Under the pieces are notes generated by a model. That model saw nothing but the letters and a program-made list of their open reading frames with translations, ran no database searches and was not told the origin of the DNA. 64,000 nt of DNA from an uncultured Lachnospiraceae bacterium. Lineage in GTDB: Bacteria > Bacillota > Clostridia > Lachnospirales > Lachnospiraceae. The DNA is taken from assembly GCA_947053345.1 (NCBI GenBank), contig CAMRSM010000019.1:1-64000 (forward strand). The letters run 5' to 3'. Positions 43,924 through 51,724 of the stretch are shown here, one piece after another (the stretch's first letter is position 1; each line of letters starts with the position of its first letter). The position numbers and the translations under genes were made by a program.

Positions 43924-44227
43924 AGATTGGCAGGATGGGCGTTTTTCGGTTTGACGGTGAATCGTCGGAAATGTAAAAGCGGGTCGGGGAAACCGAAAAA
44001 GGGAGCTTCGGAATATTAGAACAAGGCGGTTAGTGTACAAAAAATCCCGCGGGCACCGGGAAAACAGGTGTCCACGGGATTTTTGCGCCTTTCCGGATGC
44101 TCCCGGGCACCGGAAAACCAGGACGTGGATGTAAACTGTATGCCCGCACGGGGAGCTTGGCATCCGGTGAAGCGGCAGCGGGTTTTACTTGGGACATGCG
44201 GATTCAAAGGGGAAGTGGCGGTAAAGA
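43913..44227 (+). repeat. Direct repeat flanking a 300-base gap after comEC
   Basis: AGTGGCGGTAAAGATTG occurs at the comEC stop (from about 43913) and again at about 44214. In the second copy the preceding bases, read in the frame that ends at the TAA 44222-44224, give GFYLGHADSKGKWR. This resembles the comEC end LYLWNAYSKGEGEWR. It looks like a decayed duplication of the gene end. A second short repeat (CGGGCACCGG with GAAAAC) lies between. Confidence 0.5.
44039..44084 (+). terminator. Bidirectional-type terminator after comEC
   Basis: AAAAAATCCCGCGGGCACC (44039-44057) pairs with GGTGTCCACGGGATTTTT (44067-44084), with an A-tract on the left and a T-tract on the right. Confidence 0.85.
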
Positions 44228-44267
44228 TTGACATAATATGATATAAAATGATATTTCACAGTTTTGA

Positions 44268-44296
44268 TTGACAACAAAACGAGAAAATAGTATACT
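44268..44296 (+). promoter_or_regulatory. Promoter of pssA
   Basis: A perfect TTGACA (44268-44273), a 17-base spacer and TATACT (44291-44296). A second TTGACA at 44228-44233 lies 40 bases upstream in AT-rich DNA. Confidence 0.75.
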
Positions 44297-44366
44297 TTAC
44301 AATGCAGATAATTTTTGGGTAACGCAAACAAGGCTTATTGTTAAGGAAGGTAACTGAGGGGATTTT

Positions 44367-45002
44367 ATGATAGGATTTTATAATTATACGGTAATCCTTA
44401 CATATATTGGCCTGATGTCGTCGGTGCTCGGCATGACACAGGTATTTGAGGGGCATTACCGTGCAGCATTGTTGTGCCTGATCATTTCGGGCACCTGTGA
44501 TATGTTTGACGGAAAGATTGCGAGGGCAAAAAAGAACCGGACGAAGCAGGAAAAGGTATTTGGGATCCAGATCGATTCCCTGTGTGATCTGATCTGTTTT
44601 GGGATGTTCCCCGCGACCATCGGCTATTCGCTGACGGCAGGACAGAGGGGGCTTTCCGTTCTCGGTATGGCGGCTTCGGTTCTTTTCGTGCTGGGGGCGG
44701 TGATCCGCCTTGGTTATTTCAATGTTGTGGAACAGGAGCGCCAGGAACAGACAACCGAGCACCGGTCATATTATCAGGGGCTTCCGGTCACTTCGGTCGC
44801 GCTGATCCTGCCATGTGTTTATATCCTGAGTGTATATTTTGATTTCCTGCCGTTGCCGCAGACGTACTGCGCCTCGATGCTGATCATTTCATTTTTGTTT
44901 GTCCTCAATATCAAGGTGAAAAAGCCAGGGAATCTGGGGGATGTGATCATGACGGTCGTAGGGCTTATCGTGCTTGCGGGTGTACTGATTTTTTGCGAAT
45001 AA
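44367..45002 (+). CDS. pssA: CDP-diacylglycerol-serine O-phosphatidyltransferase
   Basis: Makes phosphatidylserine from CDP-diacylglycerol and serine, in the membrane. The 211-aa product has the CDP-alcohol phosphatidyltransferase motif CDMFDGKIARAKK...FGIQIDSLCD near residues 50-76, where the acidic residues bind metal. About six transmembrane helices follow. The psd gene downstream converts the product to phosphatidylethanolamine, so the pair makes PE. A 199-base gap with a hairpin (ACAGGAA/TTCCTGT near 45065-45100) lies between pssA and psd. Confidence 0.9.
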   Translation: MIGFYNYTVILTYIGLMSSVLGMTQVFEGHYRAALLCLIISGTCDMFDGKIARAKKNRTKQEKVFGIQIDSLCDLICFGMFPATIGYSLTAGQRGLSVLGMAASVLFVLGAVIRLGYFNVVEQERQEQTTEHRSYYQGLPVTSVALILPCVYILSVYFDFLPLPQTYCASMLIISFLFVLNIKVKKPGNLGDVIMTVVGLIVLAGVLIFCE

Positions 45003-45201
45003 AGGAAGACGGATCCCGGGGCGTGGAAGAGATACCGGAAATGGACTCTTTGTTTATGGGAGAAAACAGGAACGGGGTTAATCCGAAGGGTAGATTCCTG
45101 TTCTTTCGTACGGATGCAGCCACCGCCCGGCAAAGCTTTGGGTATGGCTGGAATTGTGGGGATTAACGGGCTAAGGGGTTTGTGGCCGGAAAGGAGACGG
45201 G

Positions 45202-46071
45202 ATGGATTATAAGGATCGTGAGGGGAAGCTGTTTCATAATGTGACCGGGCAGGATAAATTTTTGGATATGGTATATTCTAATGTGTGCGGACGCTTGGCG
45301 ATGAAACTTCTCTCGGCACCGGTTGTTTCAAGGGCGGTCGGCCTGTTTATGGACACTTGGCCGTCGACCTTTATGATTGGGCGTTTTATCCGGAAAAACC
45401 ACATCCGCATGTCCGACTATGAGCGCAGGAAATACCGTTCGTTCAACGATTTTTTTACGAGGCAGGTAAAGGAGGGGAAGCGCCCGGCAGACAGAGAGCC
45501 ATCCCATCTGATTGCGCCGTGTGACGGGGCAGTGACGGCGTATCCGATTGATCTGCGCACGAAAATCTATTTGAAGCATTCCTGTTATACGGTGGCTTCG
45601 ATGCTTCGGGACGAGAGATTGGCGGCGGAATACGCGGGCGGTGTATGCATCGTTCTGCGGCTTTCCGTTGACGATTATCACCGCTATTGTTATGTGGATA
45701 CGGCGGTCAAAGGGCGCAACCATTTTATTCCGGGATGTCTTCATACCGTCAACCCGGCTGTCCTTGACCACGTAAATATTTATAAAGAAAATGCGCGTTC
45801 ATACTGCATCCTTGATACGAAGAATTTCGGGAAGGTCGTGCAGATGGAGGTCGGGGCGATGTGCGTCGGGCGCATCCGCAATTATCACCGGGAAGCGGTA
45901 GTGCGCCGCGGGCAGGAGAAGGGAAGGTTTGAGTTTGGCGGCTCGACGGTCGTACTGTTTTTGAAGCGGGATGAGGTGGCGGTCGATGATGACATTTTAA
46001 GAAATTCCGCGCAGGGCATCGAGACGAAGGTGAAGCTCGGCGAGCGGATTGGAAGGGCAATGTTTCCATGA
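45202..46071 (+). CDS. psd: Phosphatidylserine decarboxylase
   Basis: Makes phosphatidylethanolamine. The 289-aa proenzyme has the self-cleavage site FEFGGST, where Ser248 becomes the pyruvoyl group after cleavage at Gly247-Ser248. Earlier motifs include NDFFTRQVKEGKRP, SHLIAPCDG and LSVDDYHRY. AAAGGAG precedes ATG 45202. Its stop overlaps the holA start (ATGA), giving translational coupling. Confidence 0.93.
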   Translation: MDYKDREGKLFHNVTGQDKFLDMVYSNVCGRLAMKLLSAPVVSRAVGLFMDTWPSTFMIGRFIRKNHIRMSDYERRKYRSFNDFFTRQVKEGKRPADREPSHLIAPCDGAVTAYPIDLRTKIYLKHSCYTVASMLRDERLAAEYAGGVCIVLRLSVDDYHRYCYVDTAVKGRNHFIPGCLHTVNPAVLDHVNIYKENARSYCILDTKNFGKVVQMEVGAMCVGRIRNYHREAVVRRGQEKGRFEFGGSTVVLFLKRDEVAVDDDILRNSAQGIETKVKLGERIGRAMFP

Positions 46072-47045
46072 AGACGATAAAAGAGGACATTAAATCAGGA
46101 AATTATCGGCGGGCATACCTGCTGTACGGCAGCGAGGGTTACTTGAAGCGGCGGTATCGGGACAGGTTAAAGGAAGGCGTGCTCGCCGGGGGCGATGAAA
46201 TAAATTTTTCCTATTTTGAGGGAAAGGGAATTGACGGGACGGAGGTTGCCCATATCGGGCAGACTCTGCCTTTTTTTGCGGAAAAACGGTTGATTCTGAT
46301 TGAAAATTCCGGATGGTTTAAAACGGCGAACGATATGGCGGACGTGGTCGCAGGACTGCCCGAGACGACAGTTATGGTCTTTTGTGAGGAGGAAGCCGAT
46401 AAGCGGGGCAGGCTGTACAAGGCCGTCAGGGAGCACGGTTATGTGTGTGAGTTCAAGCCGATGGGGGAGCGTGACCTGAAGCTCTGGGCGGCGGGTCTTT
46501 TGAAGGCGGATGGGAGGAAGATCACGGACGCGTCGATGACCTATTTTCTTGAGAAGGTCGGGAATGATATGGAAAATATCCGCACGGAAATCGAAAAACT
46601 TATCGCCTACACGCAAGGGCGCGAGGTGGTGGAGGCGGCGGATATTGACGCAGTCTGCACGCAACAGATAACTGGAAAAATCTTCCAACTCATGGATCAG
46701 ATTGCGATGCAAAAGCCGAAGGAAGCGCTGGGACTTTATCATGATTTGCTGCTTTTGCGGGAAAAGCCGATGTCGATCTTATTTTTGATGCTGCGCCAGT
46801 TCAATATCTTAATGCAGGTAAAACAGCTGTCAAAGGAGGGGATGTCAAACGCCGATATTGCGCAGAAAGCAGGGATTCCGCCGTTTGCGGCGGGAAAATA
46901 CCTCGCCCAGGCAAGGGCGTTTTCGGCGCAGGCACTGCGGGATGCCGTACAGTTCGGGGTCGATACGGAGGCACGGGTGAAAAGTGGGCAGATCAATGAG
47001 CAGATTGCAGTGGAATTAATGTTGGTTCATTTGTCGGCGCTTTAG
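46068..47045 (+). CDS. holA: DNA polymerase III delta subunit
   Basis: The clamp-loader delta subunit that opens the beta clamp. The 325-aa product has the AAA+-like N-terminal domain without Walker motifs (YRRAYLLYGSEGYLKRRYRDRL), the NSGWFKT region and a C-terminal helical collar (PMSILFLMLRQFNILMQVKQL). The length is typical. It overlaps psd by four bases, an odd partner for a lipid gene but a compact operon. Confidence 0.92.
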   Translation: MKTIKEDIKSGNYRRAYLLYGSEGYLKRRYRDRLKEGVLAGGDEINFSYFEGKGIDGTEVAHIGQTLPFFAEKRLILIENSGWFKTANDMADVVAGLPETTVMVFCEEEADKRGRLYKAVREHGYVCEFKPMGERDLKLWAAGLLKADGRKITDASMTYFLEKVGNDMENIRTEIEKLIAYTQGREVVEAADIDAVCTQQITGKIFQLMDQIAMQKPKEALGLYHDLLLLREKPMSILFLMLRQFNILMQVKQLSKEGMSNADIAQKAGIPPFAAGKYLAQARAFSAQALRDAVQFGVDTEARVKSGQINEQIAVELMLVHLSAL

Positions 47046-47150
47046 CGGAGGTTCGGAAGCGGGAAAGCCAGAAGGGAAGGGAATCGTTTGCTTTTGTCTG
47101 ACGGGACTCACATTATACGGACAAGACATATGGTAGTACAAAAATAATGC

Positions 47151-47179
47151 TTGCAATATTAAGAAGAATATGGTATGCT
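47151..47179 (+). promoter_or_regulatory. Promoter of tRNA-Ser
   Basis: TTGCAA (47151-47156), a 17-base spacer and TATGCT (47174-47179), about 28 bases before the mature tRNA 5' end. Confidence 0.6.
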
Positions 47180-47207
47180 AATCGTCGTGACAGAGTTTAT
47201 GTTACAC

Positions 47208-47293
47208 GGAGATGTACCCAAGAGGCTGAAGGGTCCGCACTCGAAATGCGGTAGGTCGGAAACGGCGCAAGGGTTCAAATCCCTTCATCTCCG
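47208..47293 (+). tRNA. tRNA-Ser (anticodon CGA)
   Basis: The acceptor stem GGAGATG (47208-47214) pairs with CATCTCC (47286-47292), then discriminator G. The anticodon stem CCGCA/TGCGG holds the loop CTCGAAA, so anticodon CGA. A long variable arm (TAGGTCGGAAACGGCGC) and GGGTTCAAATCCC T-arm fit a class II serine tRNA. CCA is not encoded. Confidence 0.93.
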
Positions 47294-47303
47294 CTGGCAT
47301 GAA

Positions 47304-47355
47304 CAGCCGCAGATCCAAGATTTCTTAGTGAAATTAAGGATTTGCGGCTGTTTTT
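47304..47355 (+). terminator. Terminator of tRNA-Ser
   Basis: CAGCCGCAGATCC (47304-47316) pairs with GGATTTGCGGCTG (47338-47350), followed by T5. Confidence 0.85.
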
Positions 47356-47386
47356 GTATGATTTACAATATAGAGGCTGCTCCGGT

Positions 47387-47881
47387 TCAGCACGATGGGC
47401 TCGCGCCAAAAATTCTATGTTTCAGTGGGCTTAAGGCGTGTAGGAACACCAGACCGATCACGGCACATACGATTACTTCCCCCAACCCTACGGTGAGCAT
47501 CATGTACGGGATCGCTTCCTCCGCGCCGTACCCGAATTTCAGTATGAACGGTACGATCAGTGTGTTCGCTGCGATCGGTGGGAGCGGAACCAGCCATTTG
47601 TGCTTGCGGAGCGCGTAAGATCCAAGTGCACCGATCAGGGTTGCGAGGCTGCCGAAAACAATGTCGGCGGGAATCGCACCGCCCAAAAGGTTCGCGAGGA
47701 TGCACCCGACAAAAAGTCCGGGTATCGCGGCAGGTGTAAAAAACGGAAGGATGGTCAGAGCCTCCGCAATGCGAAACTGGATGGGTCCGAAGCTCCAGTA
47801 GTTAAAGAGGACGACCAGGATGACATAGATGGCAGCGATCGCTGCGCCCTGCACCATGTGCAGCACTTTCTTGTTTTTCAT
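47387..47881 (-). CDS. queT: QueT-type queuosine-precursor transporter
   Basis: A 164-aa membrane protein with about five hydrophobic helices, of the QueT family (PF06177), ECF-type substrate-binding components for preQ1 or related queuosine precursors. Typical stretches are GPIQFRIAEALTILPFFTPAAIPGLFVGC and NLLGGAIPADIVFGSLATLIGA. A preQ1-I riboswitch overlaps its ribosome binding site, which makes the assignment firm. AGGAGAG precedes the ATG at 47881. Confidence 0.93.
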   Translation of the reverse strand: MKNKKVLHMVQGAAIAAIYVILVVLFNYWSFGPIQFRIAEALTILPFFTPAAIPGLFVGCILANLLGGAIPADIVFGSLATLIGALGSYALRKHKWLVPLPPIAANTLIVPFILKFGYGAEEAIPYMMLTVGLGEVIVCAVIGLVFLHALSPLKHRIFGASPSC

Positions 47882-47887
47882 TTTTTT

Positions 47888-47934
47888 CTCTCCTTTAGTT
47901 TTGTTTTACGAGTGGAAGGTCTCGAACACTCGGA
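47888..47934 (-). promoter_or_regulatory. preQ1-I riboswitch
   Basis: Minus strand: stem CGAGTG (47932-47927) with loop TTCGAGACCTTC and CACTCG, then the A-rich tail TAAAACAAAACTAAAGGAG. This is the compact H-type pseudoknot of class I. The last bases are the queT ribosome binding site, so ligand binding should block translation. Confidence 0.9.
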
Positions 47935-47997
47935 TAAATTTTGCAGCGCGCCTGGATCCGGCATATGATTGTGCCGGCACAGACCCGCGGCTTTAAC

Positions 47998-48026
47998 AGC
48001 ATATCACAGCAAATACCAAAATGCAA
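47998..48026 (-). promoter_or_regulatory. Promoter of queT
   Basis: Minus strand TTGCAT (48026-48021), a 17-base spacer and TATGCT (48003-47998). The predicted transcript begins about 55 bases before the riboswitch. Confidence 0.55.
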
Positions 48027-48075
48027 GCAAAATATTAACGGAATAACTTTGGCCTGCAGGGACGGGAGAATCCGC

Positions 48076-48104
48076 TTGAAACCGAATGGACAACGTGCTA
48101 TTAT
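48076..48104 (+). promoter_or_regulatory. Promoter of the RmlD-like gene
   Basis: TTGAAA (48076-48081), a 17-base spacer and TATTAT (48099-48104), giving a leader of about 115 nt. Confidence 0.6.
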
Positions 48105-48228
48105 GGGAGCAAACCGAACGGAACTGATAGAACCGGGGAAATGCGGGCATGCTATACCGGATATGAGATGACGGGAGCGCCTTCGGTTAAGGATGCTTGG
48201 TGCGCCAAAAAAGAAGGAGAAAGACACT

Positions 48229-49074
48229 ATGAATATCTTGGTAACAGGAATTACCGGACAGTTAGGATATGATGTAGCCAAATGTTTGAACGCAAGGGAA
48301 ATTCCCTGCGTCGGAGCGGGGCGGGCAGAGCTTGACCTTGCCGACGGGATTTGTATAAGGCAATATATACAGAAGGTGCGCCCGGATGCGGTAATCCACT
48401 GTGCGGCGTACACGGATGTCAACCGCGCGCAAAGTGAGAGGGAGCTTTGCCGTGCGGTCAATGTGGAGGGGACGAAACACATTGCCGCTGTATGTCAGGA
48501 ACTTGGCGCAAAGCTTTTGTTTGTCAGCACGGAATACGTTTTTCCGGGGGAGGGGGATGGTTATTACCGGACGACCGACGCGACAGCACCATTAAATGTA
48601 TACGGGGAGTCGAAACGTGACGCGGAGCTTGCAGTGGCGGAATGTATGGAACGCTATTTTATTGTACGGATATCCTGCGCCTTTGGGGCACATGGAAAAA
48701 ATTTTGTGAGCACGATGCTGAAACTTGGGCGGGAGAAAGAGGAAATCCGTGTGGTCTGTGACCAGATCGGTTCCCCAACTTATACCGTGGATCTGGCAGA
48801 ATTGCTCTGTGATATGGTAATGACCGAAAAATATGGGGTTTATCACGCTACAAATGAGGGAGTGTGCAGTTTTGCGGAACTGGCGCAGGAAGTGATGCGT
48901 CAGGCAGGGCTTTCCGCTAAGATCATACCAATCCTGGCAAAAGATTATCCTTCCCCTGCCATCCGTCCGAAAAACTCCCGCCTTGACAAAAGTTCGCTTG
49001 ACTGCGCGGGGTTTTGCAGGCTGCCTGAATGGAAAGATGCCTTACGGCGCTATCTAAAGGAAATCGGTGTATAA
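48229..49074 (+). CDS. RmlD-like dTDP-4-dehydrorhamnose reductase family protein
   Basis: A 281-aa short-chain-dehydrogenase-like protein. The Rossmann start is TGITGQLGYDVAK, and the catalytic Tyr-Lys pair is YGESK. HCAAYTDVNRAQSE and CDQIGSPTYTVDLAELL are RmlD hallmarks. The usual STDYVFDG reads STEYVFPGEG. It might act in dTDP-rhamnose synthesis, but no rmlABC genes are near, so the sugar substrate is open. Start 48229 is preceded by AAGGAG; a start at 48193 adds unlike residues. Confidence 0.8.
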   Translation: MNILVTGITGQLGYDVAKCLNAREIPCVGAGRAELDLADGICIRQYIQKVRPDAVIHCAAYTDVNRAQSERELCRAVNVEGTKHIAAVCQELGAKLLFVSTEYVFPGEGDGYYRTTDATAPLNVYGESKRDAELAVAECMERYFIVRISCAFGAHGKNFVSTMLKLGREKEEIRVVCDQIGSPTYTVDLAELLCDMVMTEKYGVYHATNEGVCSFAELAQEVMRQAGLSAKIIPILAKDYPSPAIRPKNSRLDKSSLDCAGFCRLPEWKDALRRYLKEIGV

Positions 49075-49142
49075 AAATTTTGGGGCGAACCCGTATGCCG
49101 CAAAATTTCCTTTTAGCATTCATCCACAACAAAAGAATCTTG

Positions 49143-49189
49143 CATGCGGTTTATGGAACAGCATGGTATAATATCTTTTGATATTATAC
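49143..49189 (+). promoter_or_regulatory. Partial structured element with palindromic -10 region
   Basis: GCATGCGG...GGAACAGCATGGTATAAT matches the end and start of the dispersed element. GTATAATATC (49166-49175), TTTT, GATATTATAC (49180-49189) is a perfect 10-bp inverted repeat over an extended -10 (TGGTATAAT). It lies 22 bases before the HTH regulator start and could be both promoter and operator. Confidence 0.6.
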
Positions 49190-49210
49190 TAACATACCAG
49201 AGGGGATGAA

Positions 49211-51250
49211 ATGTCTTATATAACATTGGGGAAGCTGATTTATCAAATACGGACGGAGCAAAAAATCTCATTGGAGAAGCTCGGGAGGGGCTTATGCTCA
49301 AAACAGGCATTGAGTGACATTGAGCGCGGGAACGTGCAGGCGGATAAGTTATTATCGGATATTGTGCTGCAGCGGTTGGGTAAATCAACGGATAAGCAGG
49401 AAGTGATATTGCCCTGGGATGCTTACCATATGGAGGAGACGCGTGACCGCCTGGAACAGTTTATACAATGGCGGGACAGGGAAAATGCCGGGAAATATCG
49501 TCAGGAATTTGCCAGATTATTGGGGAAGGAAGAGAGTGTGGAGGCACGGCGGCCGGTAAAACAGGAGAAAGAGGGGCGGGTTCGCGAAATGTATTGGCAC
49601 CGCATCCTGGCGGAATGGGCATACTGGCTGGATATGGAGCCTGACAGGGCGAGAGAGGAGCTTTGTATGGCAGTGGATCTGACACTTCCGGACTTTTGGG
49701 GGCAAGATCTTGCGTGCTATGTGATCTCAACCGTGGAGATGGAGAATCTTCTGGCACTTGCAAGGCTGGAGCTTGAGATGCGTATCCCAAAGTATGGGAA
49801 GATGACAATGGCATTGCGCCGGGAAATATGGAATGAGCGGTGGCAGCCGGCGGACAGGAAAGTTTTGGGCGACGCGGGGTGGGCAGTGGAAAGTATGACA
49901 CTGCCGGGCTTCTTGCGGGAGTGCCTGCGATACATCCGGAAGCATTTTACGGATGCGCAGGAGCAGGCAATAATATTTGCGAAATGTGCATGGTTATTAT
50001 CTTATATTGAACTTGACCAGGGAAATGTGCTGGAAGCATATGGCATGTGTGAGGAGGCGGTGGAGGGACTGCGCGACCAGGGGATATTTTCATTTATGAT
50101 GCCCTTGCTTGAGCGCATCATTGTATGCTGCGAACGGGCAGAGGAAATCTGTGCGCAGGCCGATCTGGAAAAAAGAATGCTTACCTATGCCTGGCAGAGG
50201 GATTGGAATGCGCGCGGGGAGCGCTACGGGCACTATCTTGGGGCATTGAAGCGCGTGCGTGTGAAATGCGGGCTTCCGCCGGATCCCCCGGTTTCGGTTT
50301 TTATGAAATGTTATCAGAAATCGTATCATCTGGATTATGAGTTTATCCGCAGTGAACGCATCGCGAAGGGAATGACAAGGGAGGAGATGGTCGAGGGTAT
50401 CTATCAGAGCCAGAAGACGCTCTGGCAGATCGAAGTGAAGCGCAATTCGCCGCATGAAAGGAATTTCCGGCTGCTGATGGATAAAATCGCATCAGATAAG
50501 GGGCGGTATAATGCGTTTGTTGTTTCGGATTCGTTTGAAGTGCTTGAACTAAAGGATGAGATTGACCGCTGTATGAATAGGAAAGAATATGAAAGGATGG
50601 AGGAACTGATACGGCAGTTGGAAAAACGGCTTGATATGGAGAATGCCGAAAACCAGCGGATCATTCTGCATGCGAGAAATATTCTGGAATTCCGGCAGGG
50701 GAATGTCCTGTATCAGGACATGCTGAAAAAATGCTGGGAGCTGTTGGGGGAAAGTTACCATATTGCAGGCGGGATCGAGAGGGCAGGTGTTCCCGATCTT
50801 GGGAAATTGCGCGGGGAATTGTTTTACCGCGCACCGATGAAGGCGGAGATGGGGATCATCAACCAGATCGCGGTGTTGCTGTGCCGCCTGAAGTACAAGG
50901 AGGAAGCGGAGGCCATTTATGAGGCAGTGCTTAAGAGTATGGACAAAAGCGATGTGGCTCCGTGTTACCGTTACCGGATCTACGCCCTGCCACTTGGGAA
51001 TCTGGCGAAACTTCAAAGTTCCGTGGAACTGAGCAGGAGGGGGATCGCTTACGAACTGTCCTGCGGAAAAATGGGAAGCCTTGGTTACGCACTTATGGTG
51101 TGGGCCTGTGCGATAGAGGATGACAGCCCAGACAGGGCAGAAAGCCGGGAAATGGTTTTAGACTCATATTATCTGTGTGAGCTGTCAAAGAATTATAAAT
51201 ATAGAGAGGATATCAAAAAATATTATAATGAACGGTATGGTTCGCTATAA
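49211..51250 (+). CDS. Large helix-turn-helix regulator with two HTH regions and TPR-like helices
   Basis: A 679-aa protein. The N-terminal XRE-type HTH (residues 5-60, LGKLIYQIRTEQKISLEKLGRGL...QALSDIERG) is followed by long helical sequence like TPR repeats. A second HTH-like region lies near 375-430 (YEFIRSERIAKGMTREEMVEGIYQSQKTLWQIE), then further helices to the end. The layout recalls peptide-sensing RRNPP regulators (Rgg, PlcR, NprR), but a duplicated HTH is unusual. It may be a fused dimer. A palindromic -10 lies just upstream, and a convergent peptide gene begins 6 bases after its stop. Confidence 0.75.
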   Translation: MSYITLGKLIYQIRTEQKISLEKLGRGLCSKQALSDIERGNVQADKLLSDIVLQRLGKSTDKQEVILPWDAYHMEETRDRLEQFIQWRDRENAGKYRQEFARLLGKEESVEARRPVKQEKEGRVREMYWHRILAEWAYWLDMEPDRAREELCMAVDLTLPDFWGQDLACYVISTVEMENLLALARLELEMRIPKYGKMTMALRREIWNERWQPADRKVLGDAGWAVESMTLPGFLRECLRYIRKHFTDAQEQAIIFAKCAWLLSYIELDQGNVLEAYGMCEEAVEGLRDQGIFSFMMPLLERIIVCCERAEEICAQADLEKRMLTYAWQRDWNARGERYGHYLGALKRVRVKCGLPPDPPVSVFMKCYQKSYHLDYEFIRSERIAKGMTREEMVEGIYQSQKTLWQIEVKRNSPHERNFRLLMDKIASDKGRYNAFVVSDSFEVLELKDEIDRCMNRKEYERMEELIRQLEKRLDMENAENQRIILHARNILEFRQGNVLYQDMLKKCWELLGESYHIAGGIERAGVPDLGKLRGELFYRAPMKAEMGIINQIAVLLCRLKYKEEAEAIYEAVLKSMDKSDVAPCYRYRIYALPLGNLAKLQSSVELSRRGIAYELSCGKMGSLGYALMVWACAIEDDSPDRAESREMVLDSYYLCELSKNYKYREDIKKYYNERYGSL

Positions 51251-51255
51251 TAGAA

Positions 51256-51354
51256 TCAGTATATCTCATCCATTTCCTCCAATGGGCTCTGGTTTCCCTT
51301 ACATATGCCATGAAAGGAAAGCACAGCCTTGCACTTTTTTACCCATTTTTTCAT
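51256..51354 (-). CDS. 32-aa peptide gene convergent with the HTH regulator
   Basis: A short frame with a strong AGGAGGT eight bases before ATG 51354. The product begins MKKWVKKCKAVLSFHGICKG and ends QSPLEEMDEIY: a basic start, a short hydrophobic middle, two Cys (8 and 18) and an acidic end. A possible -10 (TATACT, minus strand 51389-51384) lies upstream. It could be a signalling or leader peptide for the regulator, by analogy with Rgg/SHP pairs. The hydrophobic part is too short for a sure signal peptide. Function is inferred only. Confidence 0.55.
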   Translation of the reverse strand: MKKWVKKCKAVLSFHGICKGNQSPLEEMDEIY

Positions 51355-51628
51355 GAATCAATACCTCCTCTTTTGACGTGGTTAAGTATAGCGGAAAAAC
51401 GGCGGAGAAAAAATGCCTTTTTACTTGAAAAACACGCGGAAAAATCAAGGAAAAAAAGAAACTGTGCGCAATGCCTGCAAATGCCGGCTTTTTGATTCAC
51501 AAAAACAAAAAAATGCGTTGTCAAGTGAAAAGGGGTATTCATAATAGAACAGTTGGTGTATAATTATGAAGGGCAGCAAGTGTTGTTCGGAAAAGCGGAA
51601 AGATGAAAACATAGATTGACTGCCCGCC

Positions 51629-51687
51629 AAAAAAAGAAGTGCCATAAAAGCAAAGATATTTTTGTGTTCCTTGCTTTGTGGCACTTC
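51629..51687 (-). terminator. Strong terminator of the carbohydrate-binding lipoprotein gene
   Basis: GAAGTGCCATAAAAGCAA (51636-51653) pairs with TTGCTTTGTGGCACTTC (51671-51687). On the minus strand it is followed by T7 (51635-51629). Confidence 0.88.
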
Positions 51688-51724
51688 GCTGTTTGTGTTA
51701 TATAAACAATGGCGTTTTGTGAGA

